A stretch of 33,841 nt of DNA from an uncultured Ectothiorhodospiraceae bacterium (GCA_947259415.1 CAMYMI010000001.1:1-33841); one strand, 5' to 3'; positions 15,051-25,431 are shown, counted from the stretch's first letter. Notes: generated by a model from the letters alone, not told the origin. Numbers and translations: made by a program.

Positions 15051-15869
15051 TTACTCGCACTGCAGTCGGCGGTGGTTGATACTGGGGAAATTGCGACGTG
15101 CACTCTCCAGCCGCTCCAGGTCGATACTGGCGCAGACTACGCCAGGTCCGCGCGACAGGCTGTTCAGGACGATGCCCCAGGGATCGACGATCATGCTGTG
15201 CCCGTGGGTTTCGCGCCCGTTGAGGTGATAGCCGCCCTGGCCGGCGGCCACGACATAACAGAGGTTCTCGATGGCACGCGCCCTGACCAGGACCTCCCAG
15301 TGTGCCCGCCCGGTTATCGCCGTGAATGCCGCGGGCATGACCACGATTTCCATGCCTGCGCTCAGCTGCTGCCGAAACAGTTCCGGGAAACGCAGGTCGT
15401 AGCAGATTGCGATACCCATGCGCCCAAAGGGACTGTCTATGACCACCACCTCATTATCGGGCTCGATGGTCTCGGATTCCGTGTATTGCTCTTCGCTATC
15501 CACCAGTTCCACATCGAACAGATGAATCTTGTCATAGCGGGCAACCTGCTTGCCCATGTCGTCATATACCAGGCAGGCCGCGCGCACCTTGTCCCTGGCA
15601 TTGGCCTCCAGCGGAATGGTGCCGCCCACCAGCCAGATGCCGTGACGCGCCGCCTGCTCAGCCACGAAGGCCTGGATCGGACCATCACCCTCCGGTTCAC
15701 GGACCTCGACCTTGTCACGCTCAGAATTGCCCATGATGGCGAAGTTCTCCGGCAGCACCACCAGCTTCGCCTCGCGGCTGGCCGCCTCTTCGATCAGGCG
15801 CTCCGCTTCCAGTAGATTGGCGCCCACATTGGGTCCCGAGGCCATCTGAATACATGCAACAACAGTCAT
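15051..15869 (-). CDS. Carbon-nitrogen hydrolase (nitrilase superfamily, Nit-like)
   Basis: This 272-aa amidase has the Glu-Lys-Cys triad: Glu41 in LPENFAIMG, Lys114 in RYDKIHLFDVE and Cys156 in ICYDLRFPE. It is closest in pattern to Nit1-type enzymes that hydrolyse deaminated glutathione, a metabolite-repair task, as shown for related proteins in bacteria and eukaryotes. I chose the internal start (MTVVACIQMA) because the nitrilase fold begins there; the longer frame adds 23 residues with no family likeness. It sits between yhdP and tldD, 21 bp from tldD, a frequent arrangement. The exact substrate is inferred. Confidence 0.93.
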   Translation of the reverse strand: MTVVACIQMASGPNVGANLLEAERLIEEAASREAKLVVLPENFAIMGNSERDKVEVREPEGDGPIQAFVAEQAARHGIWLVGGTIPLEANARDKVRAACLVYDDMGKQVARYDKIHLFDVELVDSEEQYTESETIEPDNEVVVIDSPFGRMGIAICYDLRFPELFRQQLSAGMEIVVMPAAFTAITGRAHWEVLVRARAIENLCYVVAAGQGGYHLNGRETHGHSMIVDPWGIVLNSLSRGPGVVCASIDLERLESARRNFPSINHRRLQCE

Positions 15870-16014
15870 TGCTCTATCAATCCTGCCAACAGAATCACTT
15901 CCCGTACTCCCTGATAGCGGCCTGCCGCAGAGAGACAAGCTAATTATTTGATCAACTGTGAGAATACCACAGATGTCTTGCCAGCCATGGCGCTGCGTCG
16001 CCTGATCGCGGCAC

Positions 16015-19000
16015 TCACTCGATATCCTCGGATTCAGGGGTGACGGTCTCTATTGCCGGACTCGCCAGCTTGGTATACACCGGGTCCGACCAGGGTCCGG
16101 TGACGGAATAGCTGGTGTGGGCAAAACTTGTCATCCCCTCGATCTCCTTGCCCAATAGCTTGTCCGCAACCAGCAATGCAGCACCCACGACCGGCCCGCC
16201 CGCGATGGCCCCCGCCAGAGGCAGGCTGGAGCCGACGCGCGGAATCACGGTGACCAGTTCATCATAGTCCTTTGCCGCGAGGCCCACGCGCCCCGCTATC
16301 TCAATCCGGGCAGCGGGACCCTCGATGGTCAGGTCGCTGGTTTGGGCATCCCCGCCTGTCAATGTGAAATTGCCCTCGATCCGGTCAAACGTGAAGCCCT
16401 TCTTGAACAGGTCGCTGAAGTCAAGCAGCAGCCTGCGCGACAGGGTATGCAGGCTGAGCAGGCCGAGTACGCGCCCGGCCCCGGGCTCGACATCCAGTAA
16501 TTGTCCGTCCTTGATCAACAGATAGAGGTTCCCGTTGACACGCTCCGGCAGAAAGTCCCAGGGGTCACCCTGCCAGCTTGCCCTGAGCGACCCCGACAAA
16601 CTGCCGCCGGAGACATTTTCTTTGTAGTCGAAGGCCTCCAGCAAGGTCTCCAGCATGCCGTCGCTGTAGGTAATATTGAAGCGCGAGATGGACTGGCCAT
16701 CGACCTGCTCCCAGTCACCCATCATGCGCAGATCCAGAAAATCCGATGCCAGCACCAGACGGTCGACATGGATCTTCCCCGCCTCCCGAATCGCCAGCAG
16801 GTCAACCTCGCCCAGATCGACCCCGGCATAAGTGAACTCCTTTACCGTGACACGCAGGTTCGGGAACGCTGCAGGTGAGAGGGACAGGTCGTTTCCCGCG
16901 GGTACGCCAGCGTCCTTCTCCAGCACCAGATGGTCGAGGTTCATGACGACCCGCTCGATCCCGCCACCCTCATAGGCAAGCTGCAGCTTGCCTTCAACAC
17001 CCGGGCCTCCCAGTGTAATGTCCTGGATCAGGCCGGTCTTTACTGCCTGGACCTCTACCCCCGACAGGCGATGGCCGGCAAACTGCAATTCATCGATCAG
17101 CACATCGGTCTTTAGGGGAGGACCTGTACCGGACTGCCAGCGGGCGAAGACCGGTTGCCAGCGGGACAATACAAGGCGCTGCAACCTGCCCGTGATGGAC
17201 AGAAAATCACCATCCGGCAGAACCGCCCTTTCAGCGCCGATTGCAACATTCCCTCTGTCCCACTCAAGGCCCTGTGCGGCCTGCTTCATCTCGAACACCC
17301 CGTTGGCGATATCGGCATAACGAAAGCGCACGACCCTGTCGGGGTCGCCCATGTTTTCCACACTGATGGCAAACGGCCGCGTTTCCGCCGGTGGTTTTCC
17401 GAAGGGTTCAGGCAGCTCGATGCCGATACCCTCGAGCGTGGAGGAGATCTTCAGTGCGACCCCGGGTTTATCACTGCGCCGCTGCAGCTGTCCTATAGCC
17501 AATAACACCTCCCATTCACTGCGACCCGACAGGAAGGGTGCCAGCTGCATATTGTTTTTGCGTGCAAGATCCACCAGTGCAAGCGGACCGCGCAGGCTGA
17601 CATTGGTCACGGCAGCTGCGCGATCGGTCCAGACCTCCACGACAACCGGCTTATCGAACAGGCTGGCCTCAAGCGACCGTCCCTTGATACCGCGCGTATC
17701 AAAGGCCAGTTTGCCCTTGATATTGTCCAGGCTGAGTTCCGCCTCCTTTACCACCAGGGTGTTGCCCTTTAGCAGGATCTCACCCCGGACATCAACGGGC
17801 CGCTTGTCACGCAGGGGGATATCGATATCCAGATGCAATGCCGCATCCCCGCTGCTGTTGATGCGATCAACAAAACCGCCGTAGGTATTACCCAGCGGGC
17901 TACTGGCCAGTTCCGCCAGCATGACGGGCAGTGACCCGTACACACTACCGTCAATCTCGAGATTGGGCGCGGTCAGATCTTTTATCCGCGCGTGCACCTC
18001 GCCCAGCGAGGCCGAGCGGATTTTCCCCTTTTTGCCATGGATGTCCATTGAACGGCCGTTGAATGCGATCTCCGCATCGAGCTGCTCGATACGCGTCCAG
18101 GCCTGATGGTAATCAAGTATGGCGTTGCTCACCGGCAGACTGGCAACCAGCTGTCCACCGCCATTATCGAAGGGCACTTGGTCGAGCGGCCCCTGCAGGA
18201 CGAAACTCCCTCCCCTGATCTCGCCACTGACCAGGCTCCGATCCAACCAGGTAACCGCTTTCGGCGACATGATCGGGGCCGGCAGATACTGCCTGACCGC
18301 CGCCAGGTCGCCGCGTTGCACGGCGACCTGCATATCGATCAGCGGGGAAGAACCTGCCTGCGACAGCGGCAGATCCAGCCCGAGAGAGGCCGTGAGCTCC
18401 AGGTTGGCATTGCTGAGATCCAGCGATTTACCGCTGATGATCAGACGATCAGTGTCATAGCGCCAGGCAATCTCACCGGCCAGGGCATCGAACTTCAGGG
18501 TATCGCGGAAGATCCTTTCAAACCGAAAGCCGGCGTCCCGGCTTTGCAGCCAGAGAGCTCCGGCATCCGAGGTCCCGGTGATGCTACCCTGCAGGCCGCG
18601 GATGGCCGGACCAGTACCGGTACTTCGGAAACCGAGATCGTCGAAATCGGCGTGGAAGCCGAGCACGCGGATAACGTCGCCGGCACTCTTGAAATTGACG
18701 GAAAGGTTCTGAACGGTACCCTCGGCCGTGAAATTGGCAATCTGCTGCCAGCGCTTGTCTTCCAGGCCGGGGATGATCCGTAAAAAGGATTGCACATCCT
18801 GCAGGTACAGGTTGGCGAATTCACCTGAAATGTAGCGCTCGCCTTCGAGTGTATGCCCGGCCAGCGAGTACAGCGATTGTTCCCTGTCCACCAGTTCGGC
18901 ATCCTGCGCCACACTGAGCCGTTGCACCGTAAACTGCCAGCCGGGCTTGCTGTCACGCCAGCCAAACACCCCGCTGAAATGGTCGAGGGCATAATCCATT

Positions 19001-19854
19001 GACCCGCCCGCAGCCGTGCTCTGCACGTGCAGGTCACTGATGTCGATTTCACCCCGGATGGACTGCAACTCGGCGAGCTCCACATCAATCCAGCATCTGA
19101 CATCGGCAATACCCTGTAGACCCACATCGGAGATGATCGGAGCCAGGTTCTCATCCGTCAGGGCGAGCGACTGTCCTTTCAAATACAGGCGGCCTCCCCA
19201 CTTGTCGATATCACCCACTGCCCCCCTGAACACGCCCTGGACATCGACACGGTAGCCCAGCTGATCGGGCAGCATGGCGTAACCGATCAGTACGTACCGG
19301 TTGCCGGTGTTTTCCAGCCTGAAGGTAACGTCGGAAAAACGTGCCGGCTGGCGCCCGTTGAACCGGTCGTGGACGGTAATCACCGAATCGTGAATGGCGA
19401 GACGTTGTATCTCCAGCAGTCCTGCCAACGCCGGACCAGCGTCCCCCTTCCCATTGAGCCTGTCGATATAAATCTTTCCGTTCTCATCCCGGATGACCGT
19501 CAGGTCTGCGCCGATGATATCGATGCCCTTGAGCTGCAGTGTTTGCTCATAGGCGTATTTCCAGACATCCAGACCCAGCCAGATCTCGTTAATGGCAAGC
19601 CGCTGGCGTGGCTGCTCCGGGTTCGAGATGACCACGTCCCTGAGCTTGATTACCGGTCCCAAACCACGCCAGGTCACATCCATGCGCCCGATACTGACCG
19701 GCCTGTCCAGCAGTTCGCCGACCAACTCCTCCAGATCACTGTGATACTCGCCAAGCGTGGGGACCCACAGGCGTGCGGCTGTCAGCGCGAGTGCCGACAT
19801 CAACAGCATGAAGACAAACGACAGCCAGAGGGTATTAAGGATACGTGCCAGCAC
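16015..19854 (-). CDS. yhdP: YhdP, AsmA-like envelope lipid-transport protein
   Basis: This very long protein (1279 aa) has one N-terminal membrane anchor at about 8-30 (TLWLSFVFMLLMSALALTAA) and a huge periplasmic region of repeating beta-strands typical of AsmA-clan bridge proteins. In E. coli, YhdP carries phospholipid from inner to outer membrane together with TamB and YdbH. Length and the C-terminal segment with a hydrophobic Ala/Gly stretch (LPLAGAIAGGPVVGAALLVADKLL) fit YhdP (1266 aa) well. The start codon is GTG. It is downstream of rng, as in E. coli, and 145 bp upstream of the nitrilase gene. Confidence 0.95.
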   Translation of the reverse strand: MLARILNTLWLSFVFMLLMSALALTAARLWVPTLGEYHSDLEELVGELLDRPVSIGRMDVTWRGLGPVIKLRDVVISNPEQPRQRLAINEIWLGLDVWKYAYEQTLQLKGIDIIGADLTVIRDENGKIYIDRLNGKGDAGPALAGLLEIQRLAIHDSVITVHDRFNGRQPARFSDVTFRLENTGNRYVLIGYAMLPDQLGYRVDVQGVFRGAVGDIDKWGGRLYLKGQSLALTDENLAPIISDVGLQGIADVRCWIDVELAELQSIRGEIDISDLHVQSTAAGGSMDYALDHFSGVFGWRDSKPGWQFTVQRLSVAQDAELVDREQSLYSLAGHTLEGERYISGEFANLYLQDVQSFLRIIPGLEDKRWQQIANFTAEGTVQNLSVNFKSAGDVIRVLGFHADFDDLGFRSTGTGPAIRGLQGSITGTSDAGALWLQSRDAGFRFERIFRDTLKFDALAGEIAWRYDTDRLIISGKSLDLSNANLELTASLGLDLPLSQAGSSPLIDMQVAVQRGDLAAVRQYLPAPIMSPKAVTWLDRSLVSGEIRGGSFVLQGPLDQVPFDNGGGQLVASLPVSNAILDYHQAWTRIEQLDAEIAFNGRSMDIHGKKGKIRSASLGEVHARIKDLTAPNLEIDGSVYGSLPVMLAELASSPLGNTYGGFVDRINSSGDAALHLDIDIPLRDKRPVDVRGEILLKGNTLVVKEAELSLDNIKGKLAFDTRGIKGRSLEASLFDKPVVVEVWTDRAAAVTNVSLRGPLALVDLARKNNMQLAPFLSGRSEWEVLLAIGQLQRRSDKPGVALKISSTLEGIGIELPEPFGKPPAETRPFAISVENMGDPDRVVRFRYADIANGVFEMKQAAQGLEWDRGNVAIGAERAVLPDGDFLSITGRLQRLVLSRWQPVFARWQSGTGPPLKTDVLIDELQFAGHRLSGVEVQAVKTGLIQDITLGGPGVEGKLQLAYEGGGIERVVMNLDHLVLEKDAGVPAGNDLSLSPAAFPNLRVTVKEFTYAGVDLGEVDLLAIREAGKIHVDRLVLASDFLDLRMMGDWEQVDGQSISRFNITYSDGMLETLLEAFDYKENVSGGSLSGSLRASWQGDPWDFLPERVNGNLYLLIKDGQLLDVEPGAGRVLGLLSLHTLSRRLLLDFSDLFKKGFTFDRIEGNFTLTGGDAQTSDLTIEGPAARIEIAGRVGLAAKDYDELVTVIPRVGSSLPLAGAIAGGPVVGAALLVADKLLGKEIEGMTSFAHTSYSVTGPWSDPVYTKLASPAIETVTPESEDIE

Positions 19855-19927
19855 GGTTAAAGCTAACGCTCAGCAACCGCCCGGGTTAACAAACCTGTAT
19901 GGTGGCAAGCACCCATATCATCAGGGA

Positions 19928-21397
19928 TTACATGGGAACAACATCATATTGTTCCTGCGTATAGAGTGCCTCCACCTGGTACTTGATTGGTTTTCCTATG
20001 AAGGCCTCCAGTTCCGCCAAGCTGTCGGACTCTTCATCCAGCAGCAGGTCAACGACCTCCTGGGAGGCCAGCACCAGCAACTGTTGCGCATCGAACTGGC
20101 GCGATTCCCGCAGGATCTCGCGGAAGATTTCATAGCAGACGGTTTCCGGCGTTTTCAGTGAGGCCCGGCCACCACAGGTGGGACATTCCTCACACAGGAT
20201 ATGTTCCAGGCTTTCGCGGATCCGCTTGCGCGTCATCTCCACGAGTCCGAGGGTGGAGACCTCGGTGATATGGGTCTTGGCATGGTCCTTCTCCAGGTAT
20301 TTCTCAAAGGCACGCAGCACCTGGCGCTTGTGTTCATCCTGCAGCATGTCGATAAAGTCGGCGATGATGATTCCACCCAGGTTACGCAGCCGCAGCTGGC
20401 GGGCAATGGTCTGTGCCGCCTCCAGATTGGTCTTGAAGATGGTCTCCTCGAGATTGCGGTGCCCCACGTAGCCCCCCGTGTTGACATCGATCGTGGTCAT
20501 GGCCTCCGTCTGGTCGATGATCAGGTAGCCGCCGGACTTCAGTTGCACCTTGCGTTCCAGCGCCTTCTGAATCTCATCCTCGATGCCATAGATATCGAAT
20601 ATGGGCCGTTCGCCGGGATAGTATTCAACCTGCACCTGCAAATCAGGCATGAACTTTTCGGCGAACTGCAGCAGGCGCTGGTGAGTCTCGCGTGAATCGA
20701 CGCGGATCTTTTCTATCTGGTCATCCAGCAGATCGCGCATGACGCGGACACCAAGGGGCAGGTCCTCATAGACCACGGAACCCGGACGGGCCACGGCCTC
20801 GCGCTCATCGATTGATTCCCACAGCTTCCTCAGGAACATCATGTCGGAACGTATCGCCTCCGGGCTGGCACCCTCTGCTGCGGTACGCGCGATGAAGCCA
20901 CCGACATCCTGTTCCGATATGAACAACTGGATGATATCGCGCAGCCTGATCCGCTCATCCTCGTCCTCTATCTTCTGCGAGATCCCGACATTGTCGACAT
21001 TGGGTATAAATACCAGGTAACGCGATGGAATGGTGATCTGAGTGGTGAGACGCGCGCCCTTTGTGCCCAGCGGGTCCTTGACCACCTGCACGGTCAGTTC
21101 CTGGCCCTCCTTGAGCAGTTCATTGATGCCGCTGACGCCCTGCTCACCGGAATCAGCATCTTCCGAATTCCTGGGCATGATGTCCGAGGCGTGCAGGAAG
21201 GCGGCGCGCTCCAGCCCGATGTCCACGAACGCGGCCTGCATCCCCGGCAGAACGCGGCATACCCGGCCCTTGTAGATATTGCCAACCAGGCCGCGGCGCG
21301 CAGTGCGCTCGATAAAGACCTCCTGGAGTACACCGTTCTCCACCAGCGCTACGCGCGTCTCCCGGGGAGTAATGTTAATCAGTATCTCTTCACTCAC
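19928..21397 (-). CDS. rng: Ribonuclease G
   Basis: This endoribonuclease matures the 5' end of 16S rRNA and takes part in mRNA decay. An S1 RNA-binding domain lies near the N-terminus (GNIYKGRVCRVLPGMQAAFV, then DIGLERAAFLHASDI). The catalytic metal-binding region has DVNTGGYVG and ADFIDM, followed by a Zn-link cysteine pair (CEECPTCGG). It lacks the long C-terminal degradosome tail of RNase E, so G rather than E. I start at GTG 21397 (VSEEILIN), with AGGTG 6 nt upstream; this gives 489 aa, the same as E. coli RNase G. The GTG at 21406 is an alternative. It lies between maf and yhdP. Confidence 0.96.
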   Translation of the reverse strand: MSEEILINITPRETRVALVENGVLQEVFIERTARRGLVGNIYKGRVCRVLPGMQAAFVDIGLERAAFLHASDIMPRNSEDADSGEQGVSGINELLKEGQELTVQVVKDPLGTKGARLTTQITIPSRYLVFIPNVDNVGISQKIEDEDERIRLRDIIQLFISEQDVGGFIARTAAEGASPEAIRSDMMFLRKLWESIDEREAVARPGSVVYEDLPLGVRVMRDLLDDQIEKIRVDSRETHQRLLQFAEKFMPDLQVQVEYYPGERPIFDIYGIEDEIQKALERKVQLKSGGYLIIDQTEAMTTIDVNTGGYVGHRNLEETIFKTNLEAAQTIARQLRLRNLGGIIIADFIDMLQDEHKRQVLRAFEKYLEKDHAKTHITEVSTLGLVEMTRKRIRESLEHILCEECPTCGGRASLKTPETVCYEIFREILRESRQFDAQQLLVLASQEVVDLLLDEESDSLAELEAFIGKPIKYQVEALYTQEQYDVVPM

Positions 21398-21442
21398 ACC
21401 ATGCACCTGAAGCGGTTAGTTCCGTTATTCCTGCATATCACC

Positions 21443-22027
21443 TTACAGAACATTGATGGCAAATTCCTGCAGTAATTCCGCTGTTTCGTACAAGGGCAGC
21501 CCCATCACCCCGGAATAACTGCCATCGAGTCGGGTGATGAAAATGGCGGCCAGCCCCTGGATGGCATAACCGCCGGCCTTGTCCTGCGGTTCGCCGGTAT
21601 CCCAGTATGCCTCACAGTCAGCCGCATTCAGGTTGCGGAAGGTCACAGAACTGCTGCTGAGACGGACCGCTTCATTCCGACCGACCAGTGCCACGGCACT
21701 CAGGACCTGGTGACTTCTGCCGGACAGGCGCTGCAACATCTCCAGGCCGTGATTCCGGTCCTGCGGTTTACCCATGATTTCACCATCGACAATTACCGCG
21801 GTATCGGCGCCCAGTACCGGCCGCGAAGGGTTAGTTCCCAGGGACGCCCATCCCGCCCGCGCCTTGTCCAGGGCCAGACGACGCACGTAATCGGTGGCGG
21901 CCTCCCCAGGCCGTTGCGCCTCGTCGATCTCGATGGGCAGCAGGCTAAACCGGATGCCCAGCTGCGCCAGTAATTGACGGCGCCGCGGCGAGGACGAGGC
22001 GAGAAATAGATCAGCCGATGAGTCCAT
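21443..22027 (-). CDS. maf: Maf nucleotide pyrophosphatase (YhdE type, dTTP/UTP)
   Basis: This 194-aa house-cleaning pyrophosphatase hydrolyses non-canonical or excess NTPs to NMPs. The signature [13 protein letters not shown] (12-24) is followed by [11 protein letters not shown], the catalytic [16 protein letters not shown] and [13 protein letters not shown]. The family's typical length is 190-200. The YhdE subtype is inferred from its place directly before rng, as in E. coli. It has 36 bp to rng. Confidence 0.95.
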   Translation of the reverse strand: MDSSADLFLASSSPRRRQLLAQLGIRFSLLPIEIDEAQRPGEAATDYVRRLALDKARAGWASLGTNPSRPVLGADTAVIVDGEIMGKPQDRNHGLEMLQRLSGRSHQVLSAVALVGRNEAVRLSSSSVTFRNLNAADCEAYWDTGEPQDKAGGYAIQGLAAIFITRLDGSYSGVMGLPLYETAELLQEFAINVL

Positions 22028-22110
22028 ATGAACTCATATTAACAACAACTCATAACAGGTTGAATAGATAGTTTATTTGACAGGTCACCAGGGACAGTAG
22101 CTACCCCCGC

Positions 22111-22581
22111 TCAGGAACGGTGGTAGGGATGACCGCTGAGGATGGTCCAGGCCCGATAGACCTGTTCGGCAATCACGATTCGCACCAGCGCATGCGGCAG
22201 GGTATGAGCAGACAGTGACCAGCGCAGGTCCGCGCGCATCAGGCAGGCAGCCGACAGGCCGTCGGCGCCACCCACCAGCAGCGCAATATCGCGCCCGCCC
22301 TGCATCCAGTCCTGTAACCGGGCAGCCAGTGCCTCCGTGCTCCAGGGCTTGCCGGTGACGTCCATGACGACGACGGTCGCCTGATCGGGAATGGCGGCCA
22401 GCAGTTGACGCCCCTCCTCCTCGCGGATACGTTCACTGGACAGTGTCTTCCTGCGCTTGCAGGGAGGGACCTCAACCAGACGCAGACTGCATTCATGCGG
22501 CAGCCGCCGGGCGTATTCCCGGTAGCCCTCGCTGACCCATGCAGGCATCCGGGTTCCGACGGCAATCAGGTGAATGCGCAT
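22111..22581 (-). CDS. rlmH: RlmH, 23S rRNA pseudouridine-1915 N3-methyltransferase
   Basis: This 156-aa SPOUT-class methyltransferase acts on assembled 70S ribosomes and methylates pseudouridine 1915 in helix 69. The start MRIHLIAVGTRMPAWV, the central VVVMDVTGKPWSTEALA, the SAM-binding knot LLVGGADGLS and the C-terminal LPHALVRIVIAEQVYRAW with GHPYHR are all typical. It follows rsfS by 64 bp, as in E. coli (ybeB-ybeA). Confidence 0.98.
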   Translation of the reverse strand: MRIHLIAVGTRMPAWVSEGYREYARRLPHECSLRLVEVPPCKRRKTLSSERIREEEGRQLLAAIPDQATVVVMDVTGKPWSTEALAARLQDWMQGGRDIALLVGGADGLSAACLMRADLRWSLSAHTLPHALVRIVIAEQVYRAWTILSGHPYHRS

Positions 22582-22645
22582 TGGTGTTATTGCGGCCGGT
22601 AACTGCGGCAGGGAAAGGCCGGCAGGTAAAGGGCCATCACGCCGC

Positions 22646-23032
22646 TCAGGTTGCCTCCTCGATGCGGCTGCCGACAGACCAGAGTTTCTCCAGCGCGTAG
22701 AATTCCCTGGCCGCGGGCATCATCACATGAACCACCACGTCGCCGAGGTCGATCAGGATCCACTCGGCCGCCTGTTCTCCCTCCACGCCCAGGGCCGGGT
22801 TGCCGGCCTGTTTGGCCTTCAGTGCCACGTTGTCCGCCAGCGCCTTCACATGACGTGTCGACGTGCCGCTGACAACAACCATCCTGTCGGTAATCGAGGT
22901 CAGGTTGCTGACATCGATTACCTTGATATCGACACCCTTGATATCCTGCAACGCCTCGATAACCAGCGTCAGCAGCTCAGCGCCCTCCAGCCCCGGGTTA
23001 TCGGTTACTTGCTTGTTCATTTTGGTCTTCAC
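22646..23032 (-). CDS. rsfS: RsfS, ribosomal silencing factor
   Basis: This 128-aa protein of the DUF143/Iojap family binds L14 on the 50S subunit and blocks joining with the 30S in stationary phase. Conserved features are DVSNLTSITDRMVVVSGTS, the HVKALADNV helix and AEWILIDLGDVVVHVMMP followed by REFYALEKLW. It lies 3 bp after nadD, so is probably co-translated with it. Confidence 0.97.
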   Translation of the reverse strand: MKTKMNKQVTDNPGLEGAELLTLVIEALQDIKGVDIKVIDVSNLTSITDRMVVVSGTSTRHVKALADNVALKAKQAGNPALGVEGEQAAEWILIDLGDVVVHVMMPAAREFYALEKLWSVGSRIEEAT

Positions 23033-23035
23033 TTC

Positions 23036-23671
23036 TCATTGCCTGCCCTGGTAGAGGGTCTCGCGGTTAATGATCTCGCGTACGGCTTCCGGCACCAGGA
23101 AACCCGGGCTGCGTCCCTCTGCCAGGCGCATGCGGATGTCCGTTGCAGAAATCTCCAGTCGGGTGACCGGCTGAAACAGCAGGCCACCGGCGGCCTGTTG
23201 CCGCAGTTCCCCGGCACCGCCAACCCGGTGCTGGCTGATGAATTCCGCCAGCTCGCCTTGTGCCGGAATCTCCGCACCCGGGCGGGTCATGACGACCAGG
23301 TGACACAGGTCGATCAGCTCGCGCCAGCGGTGCCATGTCGTCAGGCCGCGGAATGCGTCCATGCCAATCAGCAGGCATAGCCCTGCCGGGCCTGGTTCGG
23401 TGCGCAGCGAGGTCAAGGTATCGAAGGTATAGGACGGACCTTCCCGTCCAAGCTCGCGCTGGTCGACCACGAACACCGGATAATCCCGTACCGCCGCCTC
23501 GAGCATGCTCACTCGCTGTATTGACGTGGCAACAGGCTGGTCCCGGTGGGGAGGAAGGTGGCAGGGGATCAGGCGGAGCTGTTCCAATGCCAGCGCTTCA
23601 CAGACATCGAGCGCGGTGCGCAGGTGACCAAAATGAACCGGGTCGAAGGTCCCGCCGAGGATGCCAATCAT
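23036..23671 (-). CDS. nadD: NadD, nicotinate-mononucleotide adenylyltransferase
   Basis: This 211-aa cytoplasmic enzyme makes deamido-NAD from NaMN and ATP in NAD biosynthesis. The nucleotidyltransferase motif GGTFDPVHFGH (6-16) and the C-terminal ISATDIRMRLAEGR are intact. Also seen are LPPHRDQ and SYTFDTL, the NaMN-site elements. Upstream is a 463-bp gap to proA, so it may have its own promoter there. Confidence 0.98.
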   Translation of the reverse strand: MIGILGGTFDPVHFGHLRTALDVCEALALEQLRLIPCHLPPHRDQPVATSIQRVSMLEAAVRDYPVFVVDQRELGREGPSYTFDTLTSLRTEPGPAGLCLLIGMDAFRGLTTWHRWRELIDLCHLVVMTRPGAEIPAQGELAEFISQHRVGGAGELRQQAAGGLLFQPVTRLEISATDIRMRLAEGRSPGFLVPEAVREIINRETLYQGRQ

Positions 23672-24134
23672 GAAGTTATGAGCGGCGGTGTGGAACCGGG
23701 AGACTGTAAGGCGGATGTATGCAATGTACGCGAATAATACCTAGCGTGTTGGCTTGACAAGTCTACCGTAAAGGCGCAAAGAACGCAGAGAAAATACCGA
23801 TTCTATATATCCCCTCATTGCTGTCCCATAAATTTATTCGATGTCGTAATTATAGGCTGTTAATTTAGGTCTTAACATTCATGGTACATTCAGCGACATG
23901 AAATAACATTGACTGCGACTATAAAACACCCCCTCTCCCATGAGTGGGAGAGGGCAGGGTGAGGGTTGAAAAATCAGGCAGTTAAGAAACTTCGTTTCTC
24001 ACCCCTCATCCTAACCTTCTCCCCTTGAAAGGGAGAAGGAATAATGTGAGACAGCAGTGACATCCCCTGTATTGGGCTGTGCTATTAACATACAAGCTTT
24101 GCGCCATCGGTCTCATTGCAGTGAAGATCAGGGC
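23672..24134. repeat. nadD-proA intergenic region with repetitive hairpin elements
   Basis: There is no gene in 463 bp. Within 23929-24042 two oppositely oriented hairpin units occur: CCCCTCTCCC-ATGAGT-GGGAGAGGG with GGGTGAGGG, and CCCTCATCCTAACC with TTCTCCC/GGGAGAA. This pattern is a common dispersed intergenic repeat in proteobacteria. A further motif at 23764-23794 (AAGGCGCAAAGAACGCAGAG) also resembles a widespread intergenic repeat. Copy number elsewhere in the genome cannot be seen. Confidence 0.6.
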
Positions 24135-25418
24135 TCAGGTACGGATATGGCCATCACCCAGAACCACGTATTTCAGGGTTGTCAGGCCCTCGAGGCCAAC
24201 CGGACCGCGGGCGTGCAGCTTGTCGGTACTGATGCCGATCTCGGCGCCCAGCCCGTACTCGAAGCCGTCGGCGAAGCGGCTTGACGCATTCACCATGACC
24301 GAACTCGAATCGACCTCGCGCAGGAAGCGCTGTGCCCGCGGCAGCGACTCTGTAATGATGGCATCGGTGTGATTGGAGCCGTAGCGCGCGATATGGTCCA
24401 TGGCCGCATCGATACCCTCAACGATGCGCACCGCAAGGATCGGCGCCAGGTATTCGGCCTCCCAGTCCGCCTCAGTGGCCACCTTGATGTCTGGCAGGAT
24501 ACGGCGCGTGGCATCGCAGCCGCGCAACTCCACACCGGCCCCTGCATAGTGCTCTGCCAGTTCCGGCAGCACGTCAGCGGCGATCTCGGTCGAGACCAGC
24601 AGGGTCTCCATGGTGTTGCAGGTCCCGTAACGCTGGGTCTTGGCGTTCACGGCCACCCGCACTGCCTTGTCCAGATTCGCCATGCCGTCGATATAGGTAT
24701 GGCAGACACCGTGCAGATGCTTGATCACGGGCACCCGTGACTCCTTGCTGATGCGTTCGATCAGCCCCTTGCCACCGCGCGGAATGATGACATCCACCGA
24801 GTCCTCCATGCGCACCAGTTCACCGACTGCGGCACGGTCGGTGGTCTCGATCACCTGCACCACGTCGGCAGGCAGGCCGGCATCGGCCAGGCCCAGCTGG
24901 ATACAGGTGGCAATCGCCTGGTTGGAATGGATCGCCTCGGACCCGCCCCGGAGGATCGCCGCGTTGCCCGCCTTAAGGCAGAGACCGGCGGCATCCGCGG
25001 TCACATTGGGCCGCGATTCATAGATGATGCCAATTACACCCAGCGGCACCCGCATACGGCCCACCTGGATACCAGAGGGCCGGTAGTTCATATCCGAGAT
25101 TCCGCCGACCGGGTCCGGCAGGGCTGCGATCTGGCGCAGGCCATCAGCCATGGCCGCAATTCGTGTGTCGTTCAGTTCCAGGCGGTCAAGCAGGGCGGCA
25201 TCCAGCCCATGCTCGCGTCCGGCGGCCAGGTCGGTGGCGTTCTCACGTTTCAGATTCTCAGCCGTGTCCTCAATGGCAAAGGCGATTGCCGTCAGCGCGG
25301 CATTCTTGCTGGCCGTATCGGCGCGCCCGATGTGCCGCGCTGCATTGCGTGCGCACCGGCCAACCTCCTGCATATAGGCAGGCAGGTCCAGGTTCATTGA
25401 TTCCGCTTTTGCACTCAC
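24135..25418 (-). CDS. proA: ProA, gamma-glutamyl phosphate reductase
   Basis: This 427-aa NADPH-dependent aldehyde dehydrogenase-fold enzyme catalyses step 2 of proline synthesis (gamma-glutamyl phosphate to the semialdehyde). Catalytic Cys267 is in [11 protein letters not shown]. Other conserved parts are [17 protein letters not shown], the AILRGGSEA loop and IPRGGKGLI. The start at 25418 is GTG; an ATG seven codons downstream (MNLDLPAYM) is an alternative. It lies 13 bp after holA in the leuS-lptE-holA operon. Insertion of proA between holA and nadD is seen in some other gammaproteobacteria. Confidence 0.98.
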   Translation of the reverse strand: MSAKAESMNLDLPAYMQEVGRCARNAARHIGRADTASKNAALTAIAFAIEDTAENLKRENATDLAAGREHGLDAALLDRLELNDTRIAAMADGLRQIAALPDPVGGISDMNYRPSGIQVGRMRVPLGVIGIIYESRPNVTADAAGLCLKAGNAAILRGGSEAIHSNQAIATCIQLGLADAGLPADVVQVIETTDRAAVGELVRMEDSVDVIIPRGGKGLIERISKESRVPVIKHLHGVCHTYIDGMANLDKAVRVAVNAKTQRYGTCNTMETLLVSTEIAADVLPELAEHYAGAGVELRGCDATRRILPDIKVATEADWEAEYLAPILAVRIVEGIDAAMDHIARYGSNHTDAIITESLPRAQRFLREVDSSSVMVNASSRFADGFEYGLGAEIGISTDKLHARGPVGLEGLTTLKYVVLGDGHIRT

Positions 25419-25431
25419 GTTACAGATCCAT

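Noticed and set aside
13512-15815. Long plus-strand open frame of 767 codons opposite tldD and the nitrilase gene
   Set aside because: It is antisense to two well-conserved genes, its translation is low-complexity (His, Asp, Ala-rich) with no family likeness, and it is explained by high GC codon bias.
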